From assembly GCF_965284335.1 (NCBI RefSeq), contig NZ_OZ260076.1: 64,000 bases of DNA. The stretch is one strand, 5' to 3'. This document shows, piece after piece, positions 24,675 through 33,903 of this stretch (the first letter of the stretch is position 1; the number at the start of each line of letters is the position of its first letter). The translations under genes and the position numbers were made by a program. The notes beneath the pieces are model-generated. The model worked only from the letters and a program-made list of their open reading frames with translations, was not told where the DNA came from and searched no databases. Origin of the DNA: Tabrizicola_A sp965284335. GTDB taxonomy: Bacteria > Pseudomonadota > Alphaproteobacteria > Rhodobacterales > Rhodobacteraceae.

Positions 24675-26816
24675 ATGTTCAACGTGACTAAAAAATCAAT
24701 CCAGTGGGGCGGTGAGACGCTGACTCTGGAAACCGGCAAGGTTGCCCGTCAGGCTGACGGCTCGGTCATCGCCACGCTTGGCGAAACCAGCGTCATGGCC
24801 AACGTGACCTATGCCCGCGCACCGAAGCCGGGGCAGGATTTCTTTCCGCTGACTGTGCATTATCAGGAAAAATACTATGCAGCCGGCAAGATCCCCGGCG
24901 GCTTTTTCAAGCGCGAGGCGCGGCCTTCGGAAAAGGAGACGCTGGTTTCGCGTCTGATCGACCGTCCGATCCGCCCGCTGTTCGTGGAAGGCTTTAAGAA
25001 CGAAGTGCTGGTCATGGCCACCGTTCTGTCGTGTGACCTTGTGAACGATCCCGACATCGTGGCGATGATCGCGGCTTCGGCGGCGCTGACCATTTCGGGC
25101 GTGCCCTTCATGGGCCCGATTGGCGCGGCGCGTGTAGGCTTCGTGGACGGCAAATATGTGCTGAACCCGGCGATGGACGACATGACGCAGCTGCGTCTGA
25201 AGCCTGAGCAGCGTCTGGATCTGGTGGTTGCCGGGACCAAGGACGCCGTGATGATGGTGGAATCGGAAGCCTATGAGCTGACCGAAGAAGAAATGCTGGG
25301 TGCGGTGGTCTTTGGCCATGAGCAGATGCAGCCAGTCATCGACCTGATCCTTGATCTGGCCGAAGAAGCTGCGAAAGAGCCGTTTGACTTTGTCCCCGTC
25401 GATTACTCGGCGCTTTATGCAAAGGTCAAAGCCGCAGGCGAGACGCAGATGCGCGCCGCTTTCGCGATCAAGGACAAGCAAGAGCGCACCAATGCCATCT
25501 CGGCGGCTGTGGATGCGATCAAGGCTGCGATGTCGCCCGAAGATCTGGCCGATATCAATCTGGGTTCGGCGATCAAAAAGCTGGAATCCTCGATCCTGCG
25601 TGGCGATGTGGTGAATTCGGGCGCCCGGATTGACGGCCGCGACACCAAGACTGTCCGTCCGATCGTCTGCGAAACCGGCGTTCTGCCGCGCACCCATGGC
25701 TCGGCGCTGTTCACCCGCGGCGAGACGCAAGGTCTGGTCGTGACGACGCTCGGCACCGGCGAAGATGAGCAGATCATCGACGCGCTGAACGGCAATACCC
25801 GGTCGAACTTCCTTCTGCACTACAACTTCCCGCCCTATTCGGTGGGCGAAGTGGGTCGCGTCGGCTCGCCCGGCCGTCGTGAGATTGGCCATGGCAAGCT
25901 GGCATGGCGTGCGTTGCAGGCGGTTCTGCCGGCACCGACCGATTTCCCCTACACCATTCGTGTGGTGTCGGAGATCACCGAATCGAACGGTTCGTCCTCA
26001 ATGGCCTCGGTCTGCGGTGGTTCGCTGTCGATGATGGATGCGGGCGTGCCGCTGAAAGCCCCGGTGGCCGGTGTGGCCATGGGTCTGATCTTGGAAGACG
26101 ATGGCAAATGGGCCGTGTTGACCGATATTCTGGGTGATGAAGATCACCTTGGCGACATGGACTTTAAGGTGGCTGGCACCGCGTTGGGCATCACCTCGTT
26201 GCAGATGGACATCAAGATTGCCGGGATCACCCCGGAAATCATGAAGCAGGCTTTGGCGCAGGCCAAGGACGGCCGTCTGCATATCTTGGGTGAGATGAAC
26301 AAGTCGCTATCTGCACCGCAAGGCTTCTCGGAATATGCGCCGAAGATCGAAACCTTGCAGATCCCGACGGATAAAATCCGCGAAGTGATCGGCTCGGGCG
26401 GCAAGGTGATCCGTGAGATCGTTGAGCTGTCGGGTGCCAAGGTGGACATCAACGACGAAGGCATCATCAAGATTGCCTCCTCGTCGGCTGAGAACATCAA
26501 GAAGGCCTATGACATGATCTGGTCGATCGTGGCAGAGCCGGAAGAAGGCCAGATCTACACCGGCAAGGTGGTGAAGCTGGTGGACTTCGGGGCCTTCGTG
26601 AACTTCTTCGGCAAGCGCGATGGTCTGGTTCACGTCAGCCAGATCGCGAACAAGCGCCTGAACCATCCGAACGAGCTCTTGAAGGAAGGTCAGGAAGTGA
26701 AGGTCAAGCTTCTGGGCTTTGACGACCGCGGCAAGGTGCGCCTTGGCATGAAGATGGTCGATCAGGAAACTGGTGCCGAGATCGTCGAGAAGAAAGAGGA
26801 AAGCGCCGAGGCGTGA
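24675..26816 (+). CDS. pnp: Polyribonucleotide nucleotidyltransferase (PNPase)
   Basis: PNPase (713 residues) degrades RNA 3-prime to 5-prime by phosphorolysis and can join the degradosome. The two RNase PH-like domains, a helical linker and the C-terminal KH and S1 domains are all present. Markers include the GGFFKREARPSEKETLVSRLIDRPIRP region in the first domain, the second-core region with SEITESNGSSSMASVCGG, KH near IREVIGSGGKVIREI and S1 near GQIYTGKVVKLVDFGAFV. The length is normal. Confidence 0.98.
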   Translation: MFNVTKKSIQWGGETLTLETGKVARQADGSVIATLGETSVMANVTYARAPKPGQDFFPLTVHYQEKYYAAGKIPGGFFKREARPSEKETLVSRLIDRPIRPLFVEGFKNEVLVMATVLSCDLVNDPDIVAMIAASAALTISGVPFMGPIGAARVGFVDGKYVLNPAMDDMTQLRLKPEQRLDLVVAGTKDAVMMVESEAYELTEEEMLGAVVFGHEQMQPVIDLILDLAEEAAKEPFDFVPVDYSALYAKVKAAGETQMRAAFAIKDKQERTNAISAAVDAIKAAMSPEDLADINLGSAIKKLESSILRGDVVNSGARIDGRDTKTVRPIVCETGVLPRTHGSALFTRGETQGLVVTTLGTGEDEQIIDALNGNTRSNFLLHYNFPPYSVGEVGRVGSPGRREIGHGKLAWRALQAVLPAPTDFPYTIRVVSEITESNGSSSMASVCGGSLSMMDAGVPLKAPVAGVAMGLILEDDGKWAVLTDILGDEDHLGDMDFKVAGTALGITSLQMDIKIAGITPEIMKQALAQAKDGRLHILGEMNKSLSAPQGFSEYAPKIETLQIPTDKIREVIGSGGKVIREIVELSGAKVDINDEGIIKIASSSAENIKKAYDMIWSIVAEPEEGQIYTGKVVKLVDFGAFVNFFGKRDGLVHVSQIANKRLNHPNELLKEGQEVKVKLLGFDDRGKVRLGMKMVDQETGAEIVEKKEESAEA

Positions 26817-26842
26817 TGTATTCAAGGTAACAATAGGCTAAT

Positions 26843-26876
26843 GGCATGTCCCTTCGGGGGCATGCCTTTTTTGTTT
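26843..26876 (+). terminator. Intrinsic terminator after pnp
   Basis: A 10-bp stem (GGCATGTCCC at 26843-26852 with 26857-26866, one G-T pair) closes a TTCG tetraloop. It is followed by TTTTTT at 26867-26872. Confidence 0.92.
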
Positions 26877-26889
26877 TCAGGAGAGGCAG

Positions 26890-27699
26890 ATGTTTTTGGA
26901 CCGCGCGCTGTTGAAATTCCTGCTCGCCCGCCGCAACAGCAAACATCTTCGCAGCGGCAAGCCACGTCTGGTTGGCTTTGCCTTTGATCAGATCACATTG
27001 AAAATACATCTCGATGGGCGCTTTGAAGATGCCGAATTGACCGCCTTGGAACAGCTTGTCTTTCCCAAGCTACCAAAATCCGGCGTTTGCTTGGACATAG
27101 GGGCCAATATCGGCAATCACAGCGTGGTGTTCGCTGGGCATTTCAGCAAGATTCACGCCTTTGAGCCAAACCCTAACGTGTTCAAAGCCCTAAGCATCAA
27201 TGCCAGCCTGCGCGACAATATCACGGTTTGGAACCTTGGCTGCTCTGACAAGGCGGCAGAGCTTGATGTGGTGGAAAACCCGATGAATTTGGGCAGCACC
27301 GGCATCGGCATTGGGGGCGGTCGCATCGCGGGCGAAACTGTCCGTTTTCAGGTGTTGCCGCTGGATGAGCATGAGTTTCTGGCACCCAATGACAAGCTGG
27401 CCTTTGTCAAAATCGACGTTGAGGGCCATGAGGCAGAGGTGATCCGCGGGGCAAGCCGCCTTTTGGCGCGCGACTTGCCGGTTGTCGCGATTGAAATTCA
27501 CCGCAACAAGATTGCCAATGGCAGCAATGACACGCTCGAGGCGCTTTACGCACTGGGCTACAAACATCTTTACGAGGTAACGCGCCGCCGGGGTCTTGCC
27601 CATCTGAACCCGTTTTGGCGCACAGCGGTGGTGCCCGTGCCGCAGCTGGCTCAGCGCAGCTATTCGATGCTTTTGGTCAGCGCGACACCTTTCATTTAG
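26890..27699 (+). CDS. FkbM family methyltransferase
   Basis: This 269-residue SAM-dependent methyltransferase has the FkbM signature: CLDIGANIGNHSVVFAGHF near residue 62, HAFEPNPNVFKAL near 91, and FVKIDVEGHEAEVIRGA near 177. Members O-methylate sugars, polyketides or other small molecules; the substrate cannot be told. It stands alone between the pnp terminator and dadA, behind an AGGAGAGG ribosome-binding site. Its codons look somewhat less GC-biased than its neighbours, so it may be acquired. Confidence 0.88.
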   Translation: MFLDRALLKFLLARRNSKHLRSGKPRLVGFAFDQITLKIHLDGRFEDAELTALEQLVFPKLPKSGVCLDIGANIGNHSVVFAGHFSKIHAFEPNPNVFKALSINASLRDNITVWNLGCSDKAAELDVVENPMNLGSTGIGIGGGRIAGETVRFQVLPLDEHEFLAPNDKLAFVKIDVEGHEAEVIRGASRLLARDLPVVAIEIHRNKIANGSNDTLEALYALGYKHLYEVTRRRGLAHLNPFWRTAVVPVPQLAQRSYSMLLVSATPFI

Positions 27700-27737
27700 T
27701 CCAACCACCGACGAGTCTTGCAGCGATCTGCGTCATT

Positions 27738-27782
27738 GAAGAATTTATTTGCGCATTATTGAATTATTGTCGCAATTTCTTC
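27738..27782. promoter_or_regulatory. AT-rich nested inverted repeats upstream of dadA
   Basis: GAAGAA (27738-27743) and TTCTTC (27777-27782) flank TTGCG (27749-27753) and CGCAA (27771-27775) in an AT-rich stretch that contrasts with the GC-rich surroundings. Such dyads in curved AT-rich DNA are typical of Lrp/AsnC-family sites, and dadA genes are often Lrp-controlled. This is an inference from layout. Confidence 0.4.
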
Positions 27783-27869
27783 GTTGAAAGCCCTCATATA
27801 CCGACATAATTCTAAGCACCTTTCCTGCCAACTCCTTAATCTGCGCCCAAGCAAATTGAGGAGCATCCC

Positions 27870-29171
27870 ATGCGTGTCGTCGTCCTTGGTGCTGGTGTCA
27901 TTGGTGTCACCTCGGCCTATTATCTGGCCCGCGAGGGGCATGAGGTGACGGTGATTGACCGTCAGCCGGGGCCTGCGCTGGAGACGTCTTTTGCCAATGC
28001 GGGCGAGATCAGCCCCGGCTATGCCAGCCCTTGGGCCGCCCCCGGTATTCCGATGAAGGCCGCGAAATGGCTGTTTATGCAGCACGCCCCCCTGATCATC
28101 GGCGCGCGCCCCGATCTGGCCAAGATCGAATGGGTGGCGCGGATGCTGATGAATTGCACGAGCGCGGCCTATGGGGTGAACAAATCGCGCATGGTGCGGT
28201 TGGCCGAATATTCGCGCGATTGCCTGATTGCGCTGCGCCGCGATACGGGCATTTCCTATGACGAGCGGACGCAAGGCACGTTGCAACTCTTCCGCACCGA
28301 AAAGCAGGTTGAGGCGGCGGAAAAGGATATCAAGGTTCTCAAGGCCGATGGCGTGCCGTTTGAGGTGCTGGATGCCGCTGCTTGCGTCGCCGCCGAGCCG
28401 GGGTTGGCGCCGAACATCGGCAAGATCGCGGGCGGTTTGCGCCTGCCGGGCGATGAGACGGGCGATTGCTTTAAGTTCACCAATTCGCTGGCCGATATGG
28501 CCAAGGCGCTGGGTGTAACCTTTCTGTGGAACACCGAAATCACCGCTCTGGAGGGTGACAGCACCCGCATCGCCGCCGTGCAGACCAGCGCGGGCCGTAT
28601 CACCGCCGATAGCTTTGTGCTGGCCATGGGCAGCTATTCGCCCGCGCTCGCCCGTCCCTTTGGCATGCGCCTGCCGGTCTATCCGGTGAAGGGCTATTCG
28701 ATCACCGTGCCGATCGTGAATGAGGAGCGCGCGCCGGTCTCGACCGTGATGGATGAGACCTTCAAGATTGCGATCACCCGGTTGGGCGACCGTATTCGGG
28801 TGGGCGGCATGGCGGAAATCTCGGGGTTCAACAACCATTTGCACCCCAAGCGTCAGGCCACGCTGACCCATTCGGTCGAGGATCTCTTTGGCGGGGCGGG
28901 CGACCAAAGCCGCGCCACCTTCTGGAGCGGCCTTCGCCCGATGACGCCGGATGGCACGCCCTTGGTGGGCCGCTCGACCGTGCCGAACCTCTATCTCAAC
29001 ACCGGGCATGGCACCTTGGGCTGGACCATGGCGGCCGGGTCGGGCCGGGTGATTGCCGATATGGTATCGGGCCGGGTGGCGGAGATTGATACCGCAGATC
29101 TGGGATATGCGCGCTATCAGCGGCGGGCCAAGCCCCAGCCGATTGCAGCGCAGCCTGTGGCGGCAGAATGA
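27870..29171 (+). CDS. dadA: D-amino acid dehydrogenase
   Basis: DadA (433 residues) is an FAD enzyme that oxidises D-amino acids, especially D-alanine, to keto acids and ammonia, feeding electrons to the respiratory chain at the membrane. The FAD motif VVVLGAGVIGVTSAYYLAREG starts at residue 3, followed by GNAGEISPGYASPW-like residues (here FANAGEISPGYASPW). The C-terminal GLRPMTPDGTPLVG and NTGHGTLGWTMAAGSG complete the FAD site. A ribosome-binding site GAGGAG precedes it. No dadX racemase or lrp gene adjoins it. Confidence 0.94.
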   Translation: MRVVVLGAGVIGVTSAYYLAREGHEVTVIDRQPGPALETSFANAGEISPGYASPWAAPGIPMKAAKWLFMQHAPLIIGARPDLAKIEWVARMLMNCTSAAYGVNKSRMVRLAEYSRDCLIALRRDTGISYDERTQGTLQLFRTEKQVEAAEKDIKVLKADGVPFEVLDAAACVAAEPGLAPNIGKIAGGLRLPGDETGDCFKFTNSLADMAKALGVTFLWNTEITALEGDSTRIAAVQTSAGRITADSFVLAMGSYSPALARPFGMRLPVYPVKGYSITVPIVNEERAPVSTVMDETFKIAITRLGDRIRVGGMAEISGFNNHLHPKRQATLTHSVEDLFGGAGDQSRATFWSGLRPMTPDGTPLVGRSTVPNLYLNTGHGTLGWTMAAGSGRVIADMVSGRVAEIDTADLGYARYQRRAKPQPIAAQPVAAE

Positions 29172-29172
29172 A

Positions 29173-29200
29173 AAACGGGGCCTCGCGGCCCCGTTTCTTA
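29173..29200. terminator. Bidirectional terminator between dadA and peroxiredoxin
   Basis: A perfect 10-bp stem, AAACGGGGCC (29173-29182) with GGCCCCGTTT (29187-29196), closes a TCGC loop. The A-run before it and the T-run after it serve both converging genes. Confidence 0.85.
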
Positions 29201-29213
29201 TTGCGTTTCGCCC

Positions 29214-29870
29214 TTACACTGGCCGTTTGGCAAAGCGCAGGTAGGGCAGTTTGATGTCCAACTCGCCAAACTTGGCCTTGGCGTCGTCGGTGTTGACCGA
29301 AAGCGCCACGATCACATCCTGCCCCGGCACCCAGTTGGCGGGGGTGGCGAAGGGCACGCCATCGGTGGCCTGCACGGCATCGAGGGCGCGCAGGATTTCG
29401 GCAAAGTTGCGGCCCACCGACATGGGGTAAGACATGGTCAGGCGGATCTTTTTGTCCGGCCCGATGATATAGACCGTGCGGACCGTGGCCGAATTGGCAG
29501 GCGTGCGGCCTTCGGTCGGCAAGTAGTAGTCCGCCGGCAGCATGTCATAGGCCTTGGAGACGGTCAGCGAGGTGTCGTCGATGATCGGGAAATCGGCGGG
29601 GGCGCCGGAAAACGCCTGAATGTCGCGCTTCCATTTCTCATGGTCGGCCACGGAATCCACCGAGACGCCGATCACCTTGGTGTTGCGCTTTTTCCATTCG
29701 GCAGCGAGCTGCGCCACGGCGCCGAATTCGGTGGTGCAGACGGGCGTGAAATCGCGGGGATGCGAGAAGATGATGGCATAGCTGTTGCCCAGCCAGTCAT
29801 GAAAGCGGATGGTGCCGGCGGTGCTTTCGGCGGTGAAATCGGGGGCGGTGTCGTTGATGCGGACGGCCAT
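29214..29870 (-). CDS. 1-Cys peroxiredoxin (Prx6 type)
   Basis: This 218-residue peroxiredoxin of the AhpC/Prx6 group reduces peroxides in the cytoplasm. The peroxidatic Cys45 lies in FSHPRDFTPVCTTEFG, and the Prx6 features IGVSVDSVADHEKWKRDI and a long C-terminal domain are present. No resolving cysteine is apparent, which fits the 1-Cys mechanism. I chose the ATG at 29870 (MAVRINDTAPDF), the usual family start. It converges on dadA across a shared terminator. Confidence 0.93.
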   Translation of the reverse strand: MAVRINDTAPDFTAESTAGTIRFHDWLGNSYAIIFSHPRDFTPVCTTEFGAVAQLAAEWKKRNTKVIGVSVDSVADHEKWKRDIQAFSGAPADFPIIDDTSLTVSKAYDMLPADYYLPTEGRTPANSATVRTVYIIGPDKKIRLTMSYPMSVGRNFAEILRALDAVQATDGVPFATPANWVPGQDVIVALSVNTDDAKAKFGELDIKLPYLRFAKRPV

Positions 29871-30121
29871 GGGAGACTCCGGGTTGTGAGGGCTTTGACA
29901 TAGACCCAAGCCGCGCCGATTGCACCCCCTTGGGGTCCCGAAGCCCAAGTTAAGAACCGCTTTGCGCCCGGGGGCTTTGGGGGAAAACGCCCGTCTGGAT
30001 TTTGCGCCCGTGGCGAAACCGCTGTTCCATCCGCGTCGTATCTTTGATCAAATTGTCGCGCCCGCCCCTTGCCGGAATCTGCCCACCCTGTCAGGTTGCG
30101 GGCAAACCGAAGGAGGGCGCC

Positions 30122-31567
30122 ATGCTCATCAAGCGCGATTTTTATATCAATGGCCGTTGGGTGGCCCCGATTGCGGGCCGCGATTGCCAGGTCATCAACC
30201 CGTCGAACGAAGAGCCGGTGGCGGTGATCTCGCTGGGCTCGGAGGCCGATTGCGATGCGGCGGTGGCGGCGGCAAAGGCGGCGTTTCCGGCTTGGGCCGC
30301 AACCCCGCCTGCGACGCGTCGCGCCGCGGTGGTGCGGATCTTGGAGCAGTATGAGGCGCGCAAGGAAGAATTGGCCCATGCCATCAGCCTTGAAATGGGC
30401 TCGCCCCTGAAACATGCGCGTGAGTTGCAGGCGCCCTGCCTGCCGTGGCATGCGGGCAATTTCCTGACGGCCTTTGACACGCTGGAATGGGACCGCCCAC
30501 TGGGCGACCATGCCCCGAATGACCGCATCATTCTGGAGCCGATTGGCGTGGTGGGGCTGATCACGCCGTGGAACTGGCCGATGAACCAGATCGCGCTGAA
30601 GGCCATTCCGGCGATTTTGGCGGGCTGCACCTGTGTGTTGAAGCCTTCGGAAGAAAGCCCGCTGAATGCGATGATCTTTGCCGAGTTCTGCCATGATGCG
30701 GGCCTGCCGCCGGGGGTGTTCAACCTTGTGAACGGCGATGGCGCAGGCGTGGGCAGCCGCCTGTCCAGCCATCCTGATGTCGAGATGATTTCCTTTACCG
30801 GGTCAACCCGCGCGGGTCGGGCGATTTCCAAGGCCGCCGCCGAGACGCTGAAGCGCGTGACGCTGGAGCTGGGCGGCAAGGGGGCCAATGTGATCTTTGA
30901 CGATGCCGATGATCGCGCGGTGGAGCGTGGCGTGCGGCACATGATGGACAACACCGGCCAGTCCTGCAACGCGCCGAGCCGCATGCTGGTGCAGCGCGGG
31001 GTCTATGACAAGGCGGTGGAAACCGCCGCGCGGGTGGCCAATGAAATCAAGGTCGGCAATGCGCTGGAAGAGGGCAGCCATATCGGCCCGGTGGTGAACA
31101 AGCGCCAGTGGGAGCAGATTCAGGGCTTTATCCAAAAGGGCATTGAGGAGGGCGCGCGGCTGGTCGCGGGCGGCCCGGGCCTGCCGGATGGGTTCAACCG
31201 GGGTTATTTCGTCAAACCCACGATCTTTGCCGATGTGGTGCCGGGCATGACGATTGAGCGCGAGGAAATCTTTGGCCCGGTTCTGTGCATGATCCCCTTT
31301 GAGGATGAGGCGGATGCTGTGCGCATCGCCAATGACTCGCCCTATGGGCTGACCCATTATGTGCAAAGCCAAGATGGCGCGCGGCGCAACCGCATGGCGC
31401 GGGCCTTGAAGGCGGGCATGGTGCAGATGAACGGCAAGAGCCGCGCGGCAGGGTCGCCCTTTGGGGGCGTGAAACAATCGGGCCGGGCGCGTGAGGGCGG
31501 CATCTGGGGGCTTGAGGAGTTCCTTGAGGTCAAGGCGGTTTCGGCTTGGGACCCCTCGCAGGGCTGA
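30122..31567 (+). CDS. Aldehyde dehydrogenase family protein
   Basis: This 481-residue NAD(P)-dependent dehydrogenase oxidises an aldehyde to its acid. The catalytic Cys282 lies in NTGQSCNAPSR, the general base Glu249 in LELGGKGAN, and the oxyanion-hole Asn in TPWNWPMNQ. The length is typical. Specificity cannot be read from sequence. The start follows a GGAGG ribosome-binding site; upstream open codons are non-coding. It has 250 bp of leader and no operon partner before rnr. Confidence 0.93.
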   Translation: MLIKRDFYINGRWVAPIAGRDCQVINPSNEEPVAVISLGSEADCDAAVAAAKAAFPAWAATPPATRRAAVVRILEQYEARKEELAHAISLEMGSPLKHARELQAPCLPWHAGNFLTAFDTLEWDRPLGDHAPNDRIILEPIGVVGLITPWNWPMNQIALKAIPAILAGCTCVLKPSEESPLNAMIFAEFCHDAGLPPGVFNLVNGDGAGVGSRLSSHPDVEMISFTGSTRAGRAISKAAAETLKRVTLELGGKGANVIFDDADDRAVERGVRHMMDNTGQSCNAPSRMLVQRGVYDKAVETAARVANEIKVGNALEEGSHIGPVVNKRQWEQIQGFIQKGIEEGARLVAGGPGLPDGFNRGYFVKPTIFADVVPGMTIEREEIFGPVLCMIPFEDEADAVRIANDSPYGLTHYVQSQDGARRNRMARALKAGMVQMNGKSRAAGSPFGGVKQSGRAREGGIWGLEEFLEVKAVSAWDPSQG

Positions 31568-31645
31568 TCCATCGCCATTGGGCTGGCTTTTGGGCATGGG
31601 GCGCGGATGGTGGCCTTGTGCCCTGAGCCGTGCTAGTCAGGGGCC

Positions 31646-33901
31646 ATGAACCCTATTCCGACCAAAGAGCAGATCCTGCACTGGATCACCGAGAACCCCG
31701 GCCTTGTTGCCAAGCGCGACATTGCCAAAGCCTTTGGCATCAAAGGCGATGCCAAGATCGACCTGAAACGCCTGTTGCGCGAGATGGAGGACGAGGGCGC
31801 TTTGGAGAAAAAGGCGCGTCGTTTTCAGGAGCCGGGCGTCTTGCCGCCGGTGGCCGTCTTGCAGGTTTTGGCCCCCGATGCGGCGGGTGATCTCTTTGCT
31901 GTGCCCTTGGAAGAGGGCGTCGACAGCAGCCAGCGCGTGTTGATCGTGGCGCAAAAGGGGGATCCGGCGCTGGGTGCCGGGGACCGGATTTTGGGCCGTT
32001 TGACCCCGGTGAAGGGCGATGGTCACGCCTATGAGGGGCGGTTGATCCGGCGGTTGGGGTCGAACCCCTTGAAGGTTTTGGGCATCTACCGCGCGGGTCA
32101 TGAGGGTGGGCGGATTGTGCCCATCGACAAGGGCCAAGACAAGGAATGGCGCGTGGCGCGCGATGCGTCGAACGGCGCGCGGGATGGTGAGTTGGTGGAG
32201 GCCGAAGCCGTTGGCAACCGCCGCCTTGGTCTGCCGCAGGCGCGTGTCATTGCCCGACTGGGCGATCCCTCGGGCGCGCGGGCGGTCAGTTTGATTGCCA
32301 TTCACCAGCATGGCATCCCCGACCAATTCCCAGATGCCGTGATTGCCGAGGCCGACAAGGCCGCCCCTGTGGGCCTGAAAGGGCGCCAGGATCTGCGCGA
32401 TCTGCCGCTTGTCACCATTGACCCCATTGATGCGCGCGACCGCGATGATGCGGTTTATGCCATGCCCGACGATCAGCCCGGCAATCCGGGTGGCCATGTC
32501 ATCTGGGTGGCCATTGCCGATGTCGCCCATTACGTCACCCCCGGTTCCGCGCTGGACCGCGAGGCGCGCCGGCGCGGCAATTCCACCTATTTCCCCGACC
32601 GCGTGGTGCCCATGCTGCCCGATATTCTGTCGGGTGATCTCTGTTCCCTGCACGAGCATGTGGACCGCGCCTGTCTTGCCGTGCGGATGCGGATTGATGC
32701 CCATGGAAACAAGCTGTCGCACCGCTATGTGCGCGGGCTGATGCGGTCAAAGGCGTCTTTGCATTACGCCCAAGTGCAGGCCGCGATTGACGGCCAGCCC
32801 GATGAGAAAACCGCGCCTTTGCTGGAAACGGTGCTGCGTCCGCTTTATGCCGCTTATGAGGCGCTGAAACTGGCCCGCGCGGCACGCCAGCCGCTGGATC
32901 TGGATCTGCCCGAGCGCAAGATCGTGCTGGATGAGGCGGGCAAGGTCACTTCGGTGGCCTTCTACGAACGCTTTGATGCGCATAAGCTGATCGAAGAGAT
33001 GATGATCCTCGCCAATGTCGCGGCAGCTGAGGAATTGGTGAAGCTGAAACAGCCGCTGTTGTTCCGGGTGCATGAGGAACCCTCATTGCAAAAGCTGGAG
33101 GCGCTGCGCGAGGTGGCTGAGGCGTCGGGGCTGGTGCTGGCCAAGGGGCAGGTGTTGAAAACCCAGCATCTGAACCGGCTTTTGGCGCAGGCCGAGGGCA
33201 CCGAGTTTGACGAGCTGATCAACCTGACCACGCTGCGATCGATGACGCAGGCCTATTACAATGCGGAAAACTTTGGCCATTTCGGTCTGGCCTTGCGCAA
33301 CTATGCGCATTTCACCTCGCCCATCCGGCGCTATTCCGATCTGATCGTGCACCGCGCGCTGATTGCCGGGCACAAATGGGGCAAGGACGGGCTTTCGGGG
33401 TGGGACATCGAGAACCTCGACGAGACCGCCAAGCTGATTTCCGAGGCCGAGCGGCGTTCTATGGCGGCCGAGCGTGACACGACCGACCGTTACCTTGCGG
33501 CCTTTTTGGCCGACCGGGTGGGCAGCACCTTTGCGGGCCGGATTTCCGGCGTGCAGCGCTTTGGGCTTTTCGTGCGGCTTGAGGAGACGGGGGCCGATGG
33601 GCTGATCCCCATTCGCGCCGTGGGGCGTGAGTTTTTCCATTATGACGAGGCAACCCAAAGCCTGACCGGGGCCGATACCGGCATGACCATCGGCATCGGG
33701 CAGCGTGTGGTGGTGAAACTGGCCGAGGCGGTGCCGGTGACCGGGGGGCTGGTTCTGGAACTGGTCGAGATTGACGGTGCGGCGATTGCCGCCGGGGGCC
33801 GGGGCCGCAAGGGCGGGCGCTATCAGCCGCGCAAGCCGGGGGCGGCATCGGCCAAGGCGGCCAAGCTGGCGCGCAAGATCGTGCGTAAGCGGCGGGGGTA
33901 A
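31646..33901 (+). CDS. rnr: Ribonuclease R
   Basis: RNase R (751 residues) degrades structured RNA 3-prime to 5-prime. An N-terminal winged-helix and cold-shock-like region precede the RNB domain, whose metal-binding DPIDARDRDDAVY lies near residue 258. HFTSPIRRYSDLIVHRAL follows near residue 553. An S1 domain (FAGRISGVQRFGLFVRLEETG) and a basic Lys/Arg tail complete the protein. A lytic transglycosylase gene starts 2 bp later. Confidence 0.96.
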   Translation: MNPIPTKEQILHWITENPGLVAKRDIAKAFGIKGDAKIDLKRLLREMEDEGALEKKARRFQEPGVLPPVAVLQVLAPDAAGDLFAVPLEEGVDSSQRVLIVAQKGDPALGAGDRILGRLTPVKGDGHAYEGRLIRRLGSNPLKVLGIYRAGHEGGRIVPIDKGQDKEWRVARDASNGARDGELVEAEAVGNRRLGLPQARVIARLGDPSGARAVSLIAIHQHGIPDQFPDAVIAEADKAAPVGLKGRQDLRDLPLVTIDPIDARDRDDAVYAMPDDQPGNPGGHVIWVAIADVAHYVTPGSALDREARRRGNSTYFPDRVVPMLPDILSGDLCSLHEHVDRACLAVRMRIDAHGNKLSHRYVRGLMRSKASLHYAQVQAAIDGQPDEKTAPLLETVLRPLYAAYEALKLARAARQPLDLDLPERKIVLDEAGKVTSVAFYERFDAHKLIEEMMILANVAAAEELVKLKQPLLFRVHEEPSLQKLEALREVAEASGLVLAKGQVLKTQHLNRLLAQAEGTEFDELINLTTLRSMTQAYYNAENFGHFGLALRNYAHFTSPIRRYSDLIVHRALIAGHKWGKDGLSGWDIENLDETAKLISEAERRSMAAERDTTDRYLAAFLADRVGSTFAGRISGVQRFGLFVRLEETGADGLIPIRAVGREFFHYDEATQSLTGADTGMTIGIGQRVVVKLAEAVPVTGGLVLELVEIDGAAIAAGGRGRKGGRYQPRKPGAASAKAAKLARKIVRKRRG

Positions 33902-33903
33902 AT

